This document shows, in pieces, positions 1-5,800 of a stretch of 9,853 nt of DNA. Both the position numbers and the translations under genes were made by a program. Numbering within the stretch: the stretch's first letter is position 1; the number at the start of each line of letters is the position of its first letter. The notes under the pieces were generated by a model. That model was given only the letters and a program-made list of their open reading frames with translations, was not told the origin of the DNA and made no database searches. The stretch is from an uncultured Oxalobacteraceae bacterium (lineage in GTDB: Bacteria > Pseudomonadota > Gammaproteobacteria > Burkholderiales > Burkholderiaceae). The stretch spans positions 1 to 9,853 of the forward strand of contig CAMLFK010000190.1 in NCBI GenBank assembly GCA_946479255.1. Direction: 5' to 3'.

Positions 1-29
1 TTAGTGTCGCGCAGGATAAGGGGGAATAA
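1..29 (+). CDS. 3' end of an upstream gene, partial (possible ATPase partner)
   Basis: Only the last codons could lie in the window. Frame 3 reads SVAQDKGE and stops with TAA at 27-29, three bases before the ATG of the next gene; frame 1 stays open to a TAA at 31-33 that overlaps that ATG as TAATG. Either ending gives tight coupling to the DUF4435 gene, so an upstream gene in the same transcript is likely. Genes of the DUF4435 type often follow an AAA-type ATPase gene, which makes an ATPase the natural guess, but eight to ten codons cannot identify the product. The frame is also undecided. Confidence 0.3.
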
Positions 30-32
30 TTA

Positions 33-782
33 ATGACGTCGGAAAAACGTCGGTTAAGCGTTGACGAGATTTACGCACTTTTAAAGAACAGCGATTTGCC
101 TACAGTTCTGGTTGAAGGGAAAGACGACATAATTTTCTATCGCGCGATTGAAGATGAGTTGCGGCATTTGGATATCGATATGCTGCCAGCGGGTAATAAG
201 CACGCTGTGCTTGAGCTTAGAAATAAAATTCGAGATAATCCAATAAAAGCTCCAACTGTGTTTATTGTAGACAAGGATCTTTGGGTTCATCCCCAATGCG
301 AGCTTCCTGAAAATATTGATGACGTTATTACGACCGTGGGCTATTCAATAGAGAATGACCTCTACACCGATGGAGAGTTAGAATGTCTCTTGAACCCAAA
401 CGAAAAGAGAGAATTCCTCGCGGAACTGGCTGTTTTTTGCCGCTGGTATTCGTTGGCGGTTACAAGAAGTCTAGATGGTAAGGCGTCAAGTTTTCGCTCA
501 AGCCCAGGTAAAGTTTTGGACGATAAGAAATTCCGTGAGGAGGAACTTTTACTGAACGATGAGGAGGGATATCCCGAGGAATTTTACGAGGACATCGTCA
601 ATAACTATTCTCGTGTACTGCGCGGAAAATCTCTATTCTCACTTCTGCTTAGGCGGCTGTCTCATTCGAAACGACCAGTGAAATTTAGCGGAAAACAATT
701 AATGGCAATTGGCGCAGCTAGAAAAGGAGAGAATTTCGAAAGAATTCAGTTGGCAGTGAAAGAGGCTTTCGAGCAATTCTAA
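33..782 (+). CDS. DUF4435 / TOPRIM-domain protein, AriB-like
   Basis: A 249-residue soluble protein. The N-terminal third has the TOPRIM pattern: a beta strand ending in VLVEGKDD (E28), then a strand ending in VFIVDKD (D80 and D82), the usual acidic metal-binding set of TOPRIM nucleases and primases. YSIENDLY at 104-111 matches the (Y/S)IEN(Y/D)L signature I associate with the DUF4435 family. No signal peptide or membrane segment is seen. The start is supported by a purine-rich AGGGGGA about 7 bases before ATG 33. In the PARIS anti-phage system an AAA ATPase (AriA) holds a DUF4435 TOPRIM nuclease (AriB), which is released to cut tRNA; the gene upstream here is out of view, so PARIS membership is inference. 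The gene is markedly AT-richer than the genes from 2263 on and uses codons such as ATA, AAT and TTA freely, which suggests horizontal transfer. Other DUF4435/OLD-like roles are possible. Confidence 0.82.
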   Translation: MTSEKRRLSVDEIYALLKNSDLPTVLVEGKDDIIFYRAIEDELRHLDIDMLPAGNKHAVLELRNKIRDNPIKAPTVFIVDKDLWVHPQCELPENIDDVITTVGYSIENDLYTDGELECLLNPNEKREFLAELAVFCRWYSLAVTRSLDGKASSFRSSPGKVLDDKKFREEELLLNDEEGYPEEFYEDIVNNYSRVLRGKSLFSLLLRRLSHSKRPVKFSGKQLMAIGAARKGENFERIQLAVKEAFEQF

Positions 783-786
783 GCAA

Positions 787-805
787 GGTGTGGCAGACCT
801 ACACC
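787..805 (+). other. Short hairpin / stray repeat end after the DUF4435 gene
   Basis: GGTGT (787-791) and ACACC (801-805) are inverted around a 9-base loop, five bases after the DUF4435 stop codon. Bases 791-800 (TGGCAGACCT) equal the right terminal arm of the palindromic repeat copy at 1774 and are the exact complement of the left arm of the nearby copy (864-873). It may be a solitary repeat end or half of a larger cruciform. There is no T-run, so it is not a classical terminator. Confidence 0.35.
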
Positions 806-852
806 ATTCGTTCGCCAGCTTGTACAATTTTTGTTTACCCGTCGTATCAAGA

Positions 853-944
853 GAGACAAGGCCAGGTCTGCCATTCAGACACGGCCTCAGCCTTGGCGAA
901 TCAAAATCGCCACTCTGGCTGAGCTTGTGTCGCAACGGTAGACC
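853..944 (+). repeat. Palindromic repeat, copy 1
   Basis: A 92-bp element that folds into one long interrupted hairpin. The outer arms are GGTCTGCCATT / AACGGTAGACC, then ACAC/GTGT, CTCAGCC/GGCTGAG, and an inner TGGCGA/TCGCCA stem with a 7-base loop. It differs from copy 3 (1995) at only four positions over 91 bases and has no indels relative to copies 2 and 3. The flanking GAGAC on the left and CCCCTAACTACT on the right (943-954) are shared with copy 3. Size and structure resemble REP/BIME or MITE-type intergenic elements mobilised in trans by RAYT-like enzymes; no such enzyme is in the window. Confidence 0.85.
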
Positions 945-984
945 CCTAACTACTCATACTCTTCGAAGGATCTGTACATCAGCC

Positions 985-1338
985 GTGAAAAATACCTTTT
1001 CGAGACTGAAACGCGCGGGACTTGTCCTTATCGCGGCTATCACGCTGGCCTTACTGTCGTCGTACGTCGAGCGCATAGGCCCTGAACTAGTTCAATACGG
1101 AAATCTATGTGGACCAGCGGCGTCTGATCCTTGTTACAAGCCCGCATTGAAGGGTGGCTTTCCGGTCGCATACTTGGTGGACAAGGCTGGCGTCTCTAGA
1201 GAGCGTCAGCTCGCCTTTGTTGAAGACACATTGCACGGAAATGCTCTGATCGCCGATGTCGCCGCGTATTTCGTAATCTTGGTGCTTATTGTAGGGAGTG
1301 TGTCGCGTCACCTGCGGTCAAGAAGGAGCCCTGAATGA
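985..1338 (+). CDS. Small two-helix membrane protein, unknown function
   Basis: About 117 residues from a GTG start at 985. A hydrophobic segment at roughly residues 11-27 follows a basic N-terminus (KRLSR-like composition), and a second lies at about 90-106 before a basic tail (RHLRSRR). Between them is a loop of about 60 residues, probably periplasmic, with two cysteines (C42, C50) and the stretch GFPVAYLVDKAGVS. I do not recognise a named family, though small membrane proteins with a C-x7-C loop and a GFPxAYL motif recur as hypotheticals in Proteobacteria. The frame stays open back to 790, but the extra 65 codons translate palindromic repeat copy 1 and lack hydrophobic or domain character, so the later GTG is preferred. 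A GAAGGA lies 14 bases before it, which is a long spacing, so the start is uncertain. A GC-rich hairpin begins eight bases after the stop. Confidence 0.6.
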   Translation: MKNTFSRLKRAGLVLIAAITLALLSSYVERIGPELVQYGNLCGPAASDPCYKPALKGGFPVAYLVDKAGVSRERQLAFVEDTLHGNALIADVAAYFVILVLIVGSVSRHLRSRRSPE

Positions 1339-1345
1339 CCTCAAT

Positions 1346-1362
1346 GGGGCGTTAACCGCCCC
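1346..1362 (+). terminator. GC-rich hairpin after the small membrane-protein gene
   Basis: GGGGCG / CGCCCC form a perfect 6-bp stem with a 5-base loop (TTAAC), beginning eight bases after the TGA at 1336-1338. No T-tract follows, so it is at best a weak or factor-assisted terminator or an mRNA-stabilising hairpin. Confidence 0.35.
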
Positions 1363-1379
1363 TGCTGCCGGCGCTCCAT

Positions 1380-1405
1380 TTGCCGTCGAGTACAATCGAC
1401 GGCAA
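1380..1405. other. Perfect 10-bp stem-loop, intergenic
   Basis: TTGCCGTCGA and TCGACGGCAA are perfect inverted repeats around a 6-base loop (GTACAA). It lies 18 bases after the preceding hairpin and 145 bases before the next gene. No U-tract follows on either strand. The rest of 1363-1549 shows no coding capacity I trust. Confidence 0.5.
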
Positions 1406-1517
1406 TCGGCCAAGAACGTGCATTCGACTGCGGTCTTGCAACTCGGGCTCGAAGAGTAGTTGCAGCAAGAGATATCATCGTGTGCATGCGTCACAGTAAT
1501 ATGACCCACTACCCGAT

Positions 1518-1533
1518 CGGCACCATCGTGCCG
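1518..1533 (+). other. Hairpin in the leader of the 66-residue gene
   Basis: CGGCAC / GTGCCG form a perfect 6-bp stem with a 4-base loop, ending 16 bases before ATG 1550. The position is suitable for affecting translation or for terminating a transcript arriving from upstream. There is no T-tract; function is not established. Confidence 0.3.
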
Positions 1534-1549
1534 CTTACGCGAGATTAAA

Positions 1550-1750
1550 ATGACAAATCAAAAACCATCCTTCCGTAGTTCGTGTTTTGAATTCGCAACA
1601 ACGCTTTTGATCGTGGCTGTCTCAGCATACGTCGCCGGGTTTGTTGTGGGAAGTCTTGGAGGCTCTAGAGAAGCTTCGGGTGCCGGTGTGGCCGGTGCAG
1701 TGATAGCTTCTCTATGGTTGCAAAAGCAGCGTAAAGCGCGTAAGTCGTGA
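1550..1750 (+). CDS. Small hydrophobic protein, 66 residues, unknown function
   Basis: The N-terminus is short and polar, followed by one long hydrophobic segment (about residues 14-36, including TLLIVAVSAYVAGFVVG) and a second glycine/alanine-rich hydrophobic stretch (about 43-57, GAGVAGAVIASLWL) before a strongly basic end (QKQRKARKS). This looks like a two-helix inner-membrane hairpin with a cytoplasmic basic tail, a common form for small membrane proteins and for some toxins of type I systems, but nothing here identifies it. GAGA at 1540-1543 is only a weak ribosome site. The stop (TGA 1748-1750) lies 23 bases before palindromic repeat copy 2. The coding call rests on hydrophobic pattern and a proper ATG only. 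Confidence 0.42.
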   Translation: MTNQKPSFRSSCFEFATTLLIVAVSAYVAGFVVGSLGGSREASGAGVAGAVIASLWLQKQRKARKS

Positions 1751-1773
1751 CGCCCCAACTAACTGAACCGAAG

Positions 1774-1865
1774 GAGACGGGGCCAGGTCTGCCATTCAGA
1801 CACGGCCTCAGCCTTGGCGAATCAAAATCGCCGCTCTGGCTGAGTTTGAGTCGCAATGGCAGACC
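1774..1865 (+). repeat. Palindromic repeat, copy 2
   Basis: Same 92-bp element as at 853 and 1995, without indels. This copy has the best terminal arms: CAGGTCTGCCATT pairs perfectly with AATGGCAGACCTG (13 bp), followed by a GGG/CCC extension across one mismatch. It differs from copy 1 at five positions in the core, and its right flank diverges: instead of CCCTAACTACT it continues into the TTAACTTT microrepeats. Confidence 0.85.
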
Positions 1866-1871
1866 TGACCC

Positions 1872-1906
1872 TTAACTTTCCTGACCTTAACTTTCCCTTA
1901 ACTTTT
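1872..1906. repeat. TTAACTTT microrepeat, three units
   Basis: TTAACTTT occurs at 1872-1879, 1887-1894 and 1899-1906, directly at the right edge of repeat copy 2. On the minus strand the units read AAAGTTAA, resembling the AGTTAGGGGTC edge of the other copies, so they may be residues of repeated insertion or slippage at the element end. Confidence 0.6.
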
Positions 1907-1992
1907 CGCTTGGAACCCGAGCGACATCGCCAGACTCTGCCCCAGCACGGCGTTCACGGCCGACATCGCGTAGCTGGTTGCGAGCAGCACGG
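1898..1992 (-). pseudogene. Stranded C-terminal gene fragment between repeat copies 2 and 3
   Basis: On the minus strand an open frame leaves repeat copy 3 and encodes VLLATSYAMSAVNAVLGQS followed by LAMSLGFQAKS and TAA (1898-1900). The composition is GC-rich with host-like codons, unlike the AT-rich genes to its left, and looks like a natural protein C-terminus (small-residue-rich, mildly hydrophobic). The upstream part is replaced by the palindromic repeat, so it appears to be a remnant of a gene cut off by repeat insertion or recombination. I cannot name the parent family, and chance coding is possible at this length. Confidence 0.35.
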
Positions 1993-1994
1993 GA

Positions 1995-2086
1995 GAGACG
2001 GGGCCAGGTCTGCCATTCACACACGGCCTCAGCCTTGGCGAATCGCAATCGCCACTCTGGCTGAGCTTGTGTCGCAATGGTAGACC
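1995..2086 (+). repeat. Palindromic repeat, copy 3
   Basis: Third 92-bp copy. It has the same hairpin architecture, with inner loop ATCGCAA instead of ATCAAAA and CACACAC for CAGACAC in the left arm. Its right flank continues as in copy 1 (CCCCTAACTACT, to 2096). The element sits 50 bases before the unrelated inverted-repeat element at 2146. Confidence 0.85.
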
Positions 2087-2145
2087 CCTAACTACTTGCT
2101 TGACAGAGCCGCTGCGGTCCTCACTACTCTGCGTTAGCCTTAACA

Positions 2146-2247
2146 CCGTCATCCTGCAGGCGAGGATTCATGGCACACGTGCTCAGTCGTTCAAGCATTG
2201 CGGCTTCGGTCACGCGCTTTGGATCCTCGCCTTCGCAAGGATGACGG
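2146..2247. repeat. Inverted-repeat element of about 102 bp, 3' of dadA-like gene
   Basis: CCGTCATCCT at 2146-2155 and AGGATGACGG at 2238-2247 are perfect inverted ends; inside them GGCGAGGAT pairs with ATCCTCGCC. The centre, about 50 bases, is not conserved between the arms. Each arm resembles the TGTCATTCCCGCGAAGGCGGGAA-type palindrome seen at 9825, so this is probably a head-to-head pair of diverged repeats of that class. It begins 16 bases beyond the dadA-like stop codon (minus strand) and could act as its 3' hairpin. Confidence 0.75.
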
Positions 2248-2262
2248 ATTTGGGGCCGCGGG

Positions 2263-3456
2263 CTAACGGTCAGTGGTCATTTCGCGTGCAAGGCGCTTCG
2301 CGGAGCCGCATGCGAACGTAAACCCCAGCGGCCCATGCCCCACGTTGAGCCACAGGTTCGGATACCTGGTCGCGCCAATAATCGGCGCACTGCTCGGTGT
2401 GGCCGGGCGCAGCCCTGCCCACGCCGTCACCCGCTCATAATCGGCGGCGTGCGGCATGGTCTGGCGTACCAGCCGGGTCAGCCCGGCGATCCGCCGCGCG
2501 TTGAGCGAGGCATCGTCGCCCATCAAGTCCACCATGGCCGCGACCCGCAGGCTGTCACCGATGCGCGCATACAGCACCTTGCGGTCGAAATCGGTCACGC
2601 TCACCATCGGCGCGCGGTCACCTTCGCGAATCGGCGCACTCAGGCTATAGCCCTTGAGCGGATACAGCGGCAAATGGATGCCCGCGCTGGCCGCCAAGTC
2701 ACGGCTGGCCACTCCGGCCGCCAGCACATAATGGTCCGCGCTCAGCGCCTCGCCGCCGATGTCCACCCCGGTCAGCCTGCCGTCCATGCTGGCCAAAGAA
2801 CGGGCATCGCCCATCACCACCCCATTGAAGCGCGGATGCTCGCCAAGGCGCTGCTCAAGCGCGACGCAGAAGGCATAGCAGTCCGCTACCGCTTCGCCGG
2901 CGTTGTAGATGCCGCCCGCCAGCAGGCCGTGCGCGTCAAGCAGCGCTGGTTCGCGCGCCACGCATTCGGAAGGCGACATGGGCTCGCCACTTCCACGCGC
3001 ACGCGCCGCCTTGAAGCCGTCGGCCGAGCGGTACACCACCAGCTTGCCCGCCTCGCGCCAGCCAAACTGCGCGGGCGGCACCACGTTCGCCAGCTCCATC
3101 ATGGCCTGGCGGCTCTCCTCCCCCAGCTCCAGCAGCTGCGCGGTGGTGCGGGCATTGACGCCGGCGCGGCAGTGGACCAGGAACTGGGCCAGCCAGCGCC
3201 ACTGGCGAAGGTCGGCCTCGGGCCTGAAGCGCAACGGTCCGTCCTGCTGGAACAGCCAGCGCAGCGCCTTGAACGGCACCCCGGCATCGGCCAGCGGCGA
3301 CACATAGCGGTAGCTGAGCTGCCCGCCGTTGGCGTAGCTCGACCCGCGCCCGACCGCATGGCGCTCCAGCAGGGTGACCCGGAAGCCGGCTTCGAGCAGC
3401 CACCACGCCGAAGTCAGGCCGATCACCCCGCCACCGATGACGATTACGTGCTGCAC
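2263..3456 (-). CDS. dadA: D-amino acid dehydrogenase (FAD), DadA type
   Basis: An FAD-dependent oxidoreductase that oxidatively deaminates D-amino acids, chiefly D-alanine to pyruvate and ammonia, passing electrons to the respiratory chain at the inner membrane. The 397 residues open with the Rossmann nucleotide-binding motif IGGGVIGLTSAW (G8, G10, G13), then the LLERHAVGRGSSYANGGQLS flavin segment. YPLKGYSL lies near the substrate domain, and the C-terminal WAGLRPATPSSAPIIGATRY...LNVGHGPLGFTFACGS is the family hallmark. It is somewhat shorter than E. coli DadA (432 residues), with a trimmed C-terminus. The start is GTG at 3456, preceded by AGGAAAAGGA a few bases upstream; the ATG five bases upstream is out of frame. 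It diverges from murQ across 85 bases, and the context suggests oxidation of D-Ala released from peptidoglycan stems. A related amino-acid oxidase with another D-substrate is possible. Confidence 0.88.
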   Translation of the reverse strand: MQHVIVIGGGVIGLTSAWWLLEAGFRVTLLERHAVGRGSSYANGGQLSYRYVSPLADAGVPFKALRWLFQQDGPLRFRPEADLRQWRWLAQFLVHCRAGVNARTTAQLLELGEESRQAMMELANVVPPAQFGWREAGKLVVYRSADGFKAARARGSGEPMSPSECVAREPALLDAHGLLAGGIYNAGEAVADCYAFCVALEQRLGEHPRFNGVVMGDARSLASMDGRLTGVDIGGEALSADHYVLAAGVASRDLAASAGIHLPLYPLKGYSLSAPIREGDRAPMVSVTDFDRKVLYARIGDSLRVAAMVDLMGDDASLNARRIAGLTRLVRQTMPHAADYERVTAWAGLRPATPSSAPIIGATRYPNLWLNVGHGPLGFTFACGSAKRLAREMTTDR

Positions 3457-3501
3457 TGCATCCTTTTCCTCTCGTCCGTTTCACAGCGGATAATGCCCGT
3501 T

Positions 3502-3513
3502 TGGTATTACACT
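3502..3513 (+). promoter_or_regulatory. Candidate extended -10 promoter of the murQ cluster
   Basis: TG-G-TATTAC (3502-3510) fits an extended -10 element, with an overlapping TACACT (3508-3513). No good -35 is visible. A perfect 8-base palindrome TGTCGACA (3519-3526) lies between it and the start codon and could be part of an operator. This is the only sizeable space between the divergent dadA-like and murQ genes, so promoters for both should be here; the precise elements are a guess. Confidence 0.3.
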
Positions 3514-3541
3514 GGCTCTGTCGACACAGCTAGTGACTCAG

Positions 3542-4423
3542 ATGTTATCAACAGAAACCCCGGATCAGCAGCACGCTAGCCTTGACCAGTATCCGACCGA
3601 GCAATTGGTGGGGGCCTTTGTCGACGACCAGCTGGTCGCCGTGAGGGCCGTACGCGCTGCCACAACGCAACTGTCGCGGGCGGTGGATATGGCCTTGCCG
3701 CGCATCGAGGCCGGTGGCCGGCTGATTTATGTGGGGGCCGGCACATCAGGACGATTGGGCGTGCTCGACAGCGTGGAGCTGTATCCAACTTTCTCCTGGC
3801 CGCGCGAACGCGCCGTGGCCCTGCTGGCCGGCGGCGTGGACGCCATGTTCGTGGCGGTCGAGGGCGCCGAAGACGACCTCAAGCAGGGCGCGGTGGACCT
3901 GAACGAACTCAACCCCGGTCCGCACGACGTGGTGCTGCTGCTGGCTGCCTCGGGCGCGACGCCGTATGTGCTCGGCGCCTTGCGGGCGGCGCGTGCCCTG
4001 GGTGCGCTGACCATCGGCTTTGCCAACAACCAGGACGCGCCGGTGGCGCATGAGGCCGAGATCGGCATCACCCTCGACACCGGCCCGGAAATCATTTCCG
4101 GCAGCACGCGCCTGAAGGCAGGCACCTCGCAAAAAATTGCCCTCAATACTTTTTCAAGTGCCTTGATGGTGCGTTTGAACAAGGTTTATGGGAACCTGAT
4201 GGTAGACTTGAAGCCCACCAACGCCAAGCTGGTGCTGCGCGCGGTCCACCTGACGATGTTTGCCACCGGGGCCGATGAAGCAAGCGCCCGGGCGGTGTTG
4301 GAACAATGCGATTTCCACGTCAAGGTCGCCATCGTGGCCTTGAGCAAAAAAACCAGCATCGACCAGGCCCGGGCATTGCTCGACGCCGCGCACGGAAGCG
4401 TGCGCGCCGCGCTCGCGTCCTAA
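3542..4423 (+). CDS. murQ: N-acetylmuramic acid 6-phosphate etherase
   Basis: It splits the lactyl ether of MurNAc-6-phosphate, giving GlcNAc-6-phosphate and D-lactate in the cytoplasm, the committed step of MurNAc use. The 293-residue protein is a single SIS-type sugar-phosphate isomerase fold of normal family length (E. coli MurQ 298). GGRLIYVGAGTSGRLGVLD (58-76) is the phosphosugar-binding loop. E79 and E110 (in VEGAEDD) have the same spacing as the catalytic Glu83/Glu114 pair described for the family. ASGATPYV and the ISGSTRLKAGTSQK stretch, with YGNLMVD, complete the signature. The motif after the catalytic Glu is ELYPTFSWP rather than the E. coli ECPPTYG, so it belongs to a different subfamily. 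ATG 3542 is chosen over in-frame GTG 3533; neither has a clear ribosome site. The next gene starts ten bases after the stop. Confidence 0.95.
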   Translation: MLSTETPDQQHASLDQYPTEQLVGAFVDDQLVAVRAVRAATTQLSRAVDMALPRIEAGGRLIYVGAGTSGRLGVLDSVELYPTFSWPRERAVALLAGGVDAMFVAVEGAEDDLKQGAVDLNELNPGPHDVVLLLAASGATPYVLGALRAARALGALTIGFANNQDAPVAHEAEIGITLDTGPEIISGSTRLKAGTSQKIALNTFSSALMVRLNKVYGNLMVDLKPTNAKLVLRAVHLTMFATGADEASARAVLEQCDFHVKVAIVALSKKTSIDQARALLDAAHGSVRAALAS

Positions 4424-4433
4424 CGAAAGAACC

Positions 4434-5702
4434 ATGCAAACAACAGCGCAAGAGAAAACTCCCTGGGCCTGGGTGCCATCCCTGTATTTCGGCCAGGCGA
4501 TTCCGTATGTCGTCGTGATGGCCCTGTCGGTCATCATGTACAAGGATGTCGGCATCTCCAACACCGACATTGCGCTCTACACCAGCTGGCTGTACCTGCC
4601 ATGGGTCATCAAGCCCTTCTGGTCGCCGCTGATCGACATGTTCGGCACCAAGCGGCGCTGGGTGATCACGATGCAGTTCCTGATCGGCGCGGCGCTCGCC
4701 TGCGTGGCGCTGACCACCCAGCTGCCGACTTTCTTCCAGATGAGCCTGGCAATCCTGTGGCTGATGGCCTTCAGTTCCGCCACCCACGACATCGCCGCCG
4801 ACGGCTTCTACATGCTTGCCCTGCGCCAGAAGCAGCAGGCGGCCTACGTGGGCGTGCGCAGTACCTTTTACCGCCTGGCCAATATCGCCGGGCAGGGTTT
4901 GCTGGTCTACCTGGCCGGCGAACTGACCGAGCGCACCGGCGACGTGGGCTTTGCCTGGTCGGTGGTGCTGTTCGTGCTGGCCGGGGTGTTCCTGTCGCTG
5001 TGCCTGTACCACTATTTCGTCCTGCCGGTGCCTGATAGCGACCACAGCGTGGTGAAAAGCAATGACTACCTGAAGGAATTCTTCGGCACCTTCAAGGCTT
5101 TTTTTGCGCGCAAGGACATCTGGATGGTGCTCGGCTTCATCCTCACCTTCCGCCTGGGCGAGGCGCAACTGGTCAAGCTGGTGGTGCCTTTCCTGAAGGA
5201 CCCTATCGTCAAGGGCGGGCTGGGCCTGTCCACCAAAGAAGTCGGCCTGGTGTACGGCACCGTGGGCGTGATCGCCCTGACACTGGGCGGCTTGCTGGGC
5301 GGTTACCTTATTTCTCGCCTGGGCTTGAAGCGCTGCCTGTGGCTGATGGTCATCGCCACCCATACGCCCGACCTGGTGTTCGTCTACCTGGCCACCGAAT
5401 TGCCGCAAAACCTGTGGCTGATTACCACCGGCGTGGCGATTGAGCAGTTCGGCTATGGCTTCGGTTTCACCGCCATGCTGATGTACATGATCATGGTGGC
5501 CGACGGGCCGTACAAGACGGCGCACTACGCCATCTGCACCGGCCTGATGGCGCTCGGCATGATGGTGCCCGGCATGTTCAGCGGACGCATCCAGGAAGCC
5601 CTGGGCTATGAAAACTTCTTCATCTGGGTGTGCGTTGCCACGCTTCCGGCCTTCGTCATGGCGGCGTTGGTGAAAATCGATCCTGAATTCGGCAAGAAAT
5701 AG
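4434..5702 (+). CDS. ampG: AmpG-like muropeptide permease (MFS)
   Basis: An inner-membrane major facilitator protein of 422 residues with about 12 predicted helices. AmpG proteins import GlcNAc-anhydroMurNAc and its peptides by proton symport. Recognisable features are the N-terminal WVPSLYFGQAIPY, the loop-2/3 region DMFGTKRRWV, the helix segment SSATHDIAADGFYML with charged residues typical of the AmpG group, and the terminal KIDPEFGKK. A long cytoplasmic loop (around residues 200-225, SDHSVVKSNDYLKEFFGTFKAF) separates the two six-helix halves. GAAAGA precedes ATG 4434. Spacing of ten bases to murQ indicates one transcript. The exact cargo (anhydro-muropeptide, disaccharide or free amino sugar) cannot be read from sequence, but neighbours that make and use muropeptides support the assignment. 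Confidence 0.88.
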   Translation: MQTTAQEKTPWAWVPSLYFGQAIPYVVVMALSVIMYKDVGISNTDIALYTSWLYLPWVIKPFWSPLIDMFGTKRRWVITMQFLIGAALACVALTTQLPTFFQMSLAILWLMAFSSATHDIAADGFYMLALRQKQQAAYVGVRSTFYRLANIAGQGLLVYLAGELTERTGDVGFAWSVVLFVLAGVFLSLCLYHYFVLPVPDSDHSVVKSNDYLKEFFGTFKAFFARKDIWMVLGFILTFRLGEAQLVKLVVPFLKDPIVKGGLGLSTKEVGLVYGTVGVIALTLGGLLGGYLISRLGLKRCLWLMVIATHTPDLVFVYLATELPQNLWLITTGVAIEQFGYGFGFTAMLMYMIMVADGPYKTAHYAICTGLMALGMMVPGMFSGRIQEALGYENFFIWVCVATLPAFVMAALVKIDPEFGKK

Positions 5703-5800
5703 CGCGTCCTTAGTGTGGCGCAGCAATTTGAGCTTTGCTTTATGCTTCGCTATTTCGCGTAGTGGGACGGGGAGTGGCATTGCAGGACGACAACAAGAAA

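Noticed and set aside
790..984. Upstream extension of the small membrane protein from ATG 790
   Set aside because: These codons translate palindromic repeat copy 1; similar peptides appear from the other copies, so it is repeat-derived rather than protein.
1339..1549. Integron cassette with attC-type sites around GCGTTAACC
   Set aside because: The hairpins lack the paired R/L core-site structure of attC and no integrase gene is in view; small orphan genes alone are not enough.
853..2086. Three regular repeats considered as a CRISPR array
   Set aside because: The units are 92 bp, long palindromes, and are spaced about 920 and 220 bases apart with genes between them, not short uniform spacers.
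2335..3579. Long plus-strand open frame opposite the dadA-like gene
   Set aside because: The translation is low-complexity Arg/His/Ala-rich and mirrors the real FAD oxidoreductase on the minus strand.
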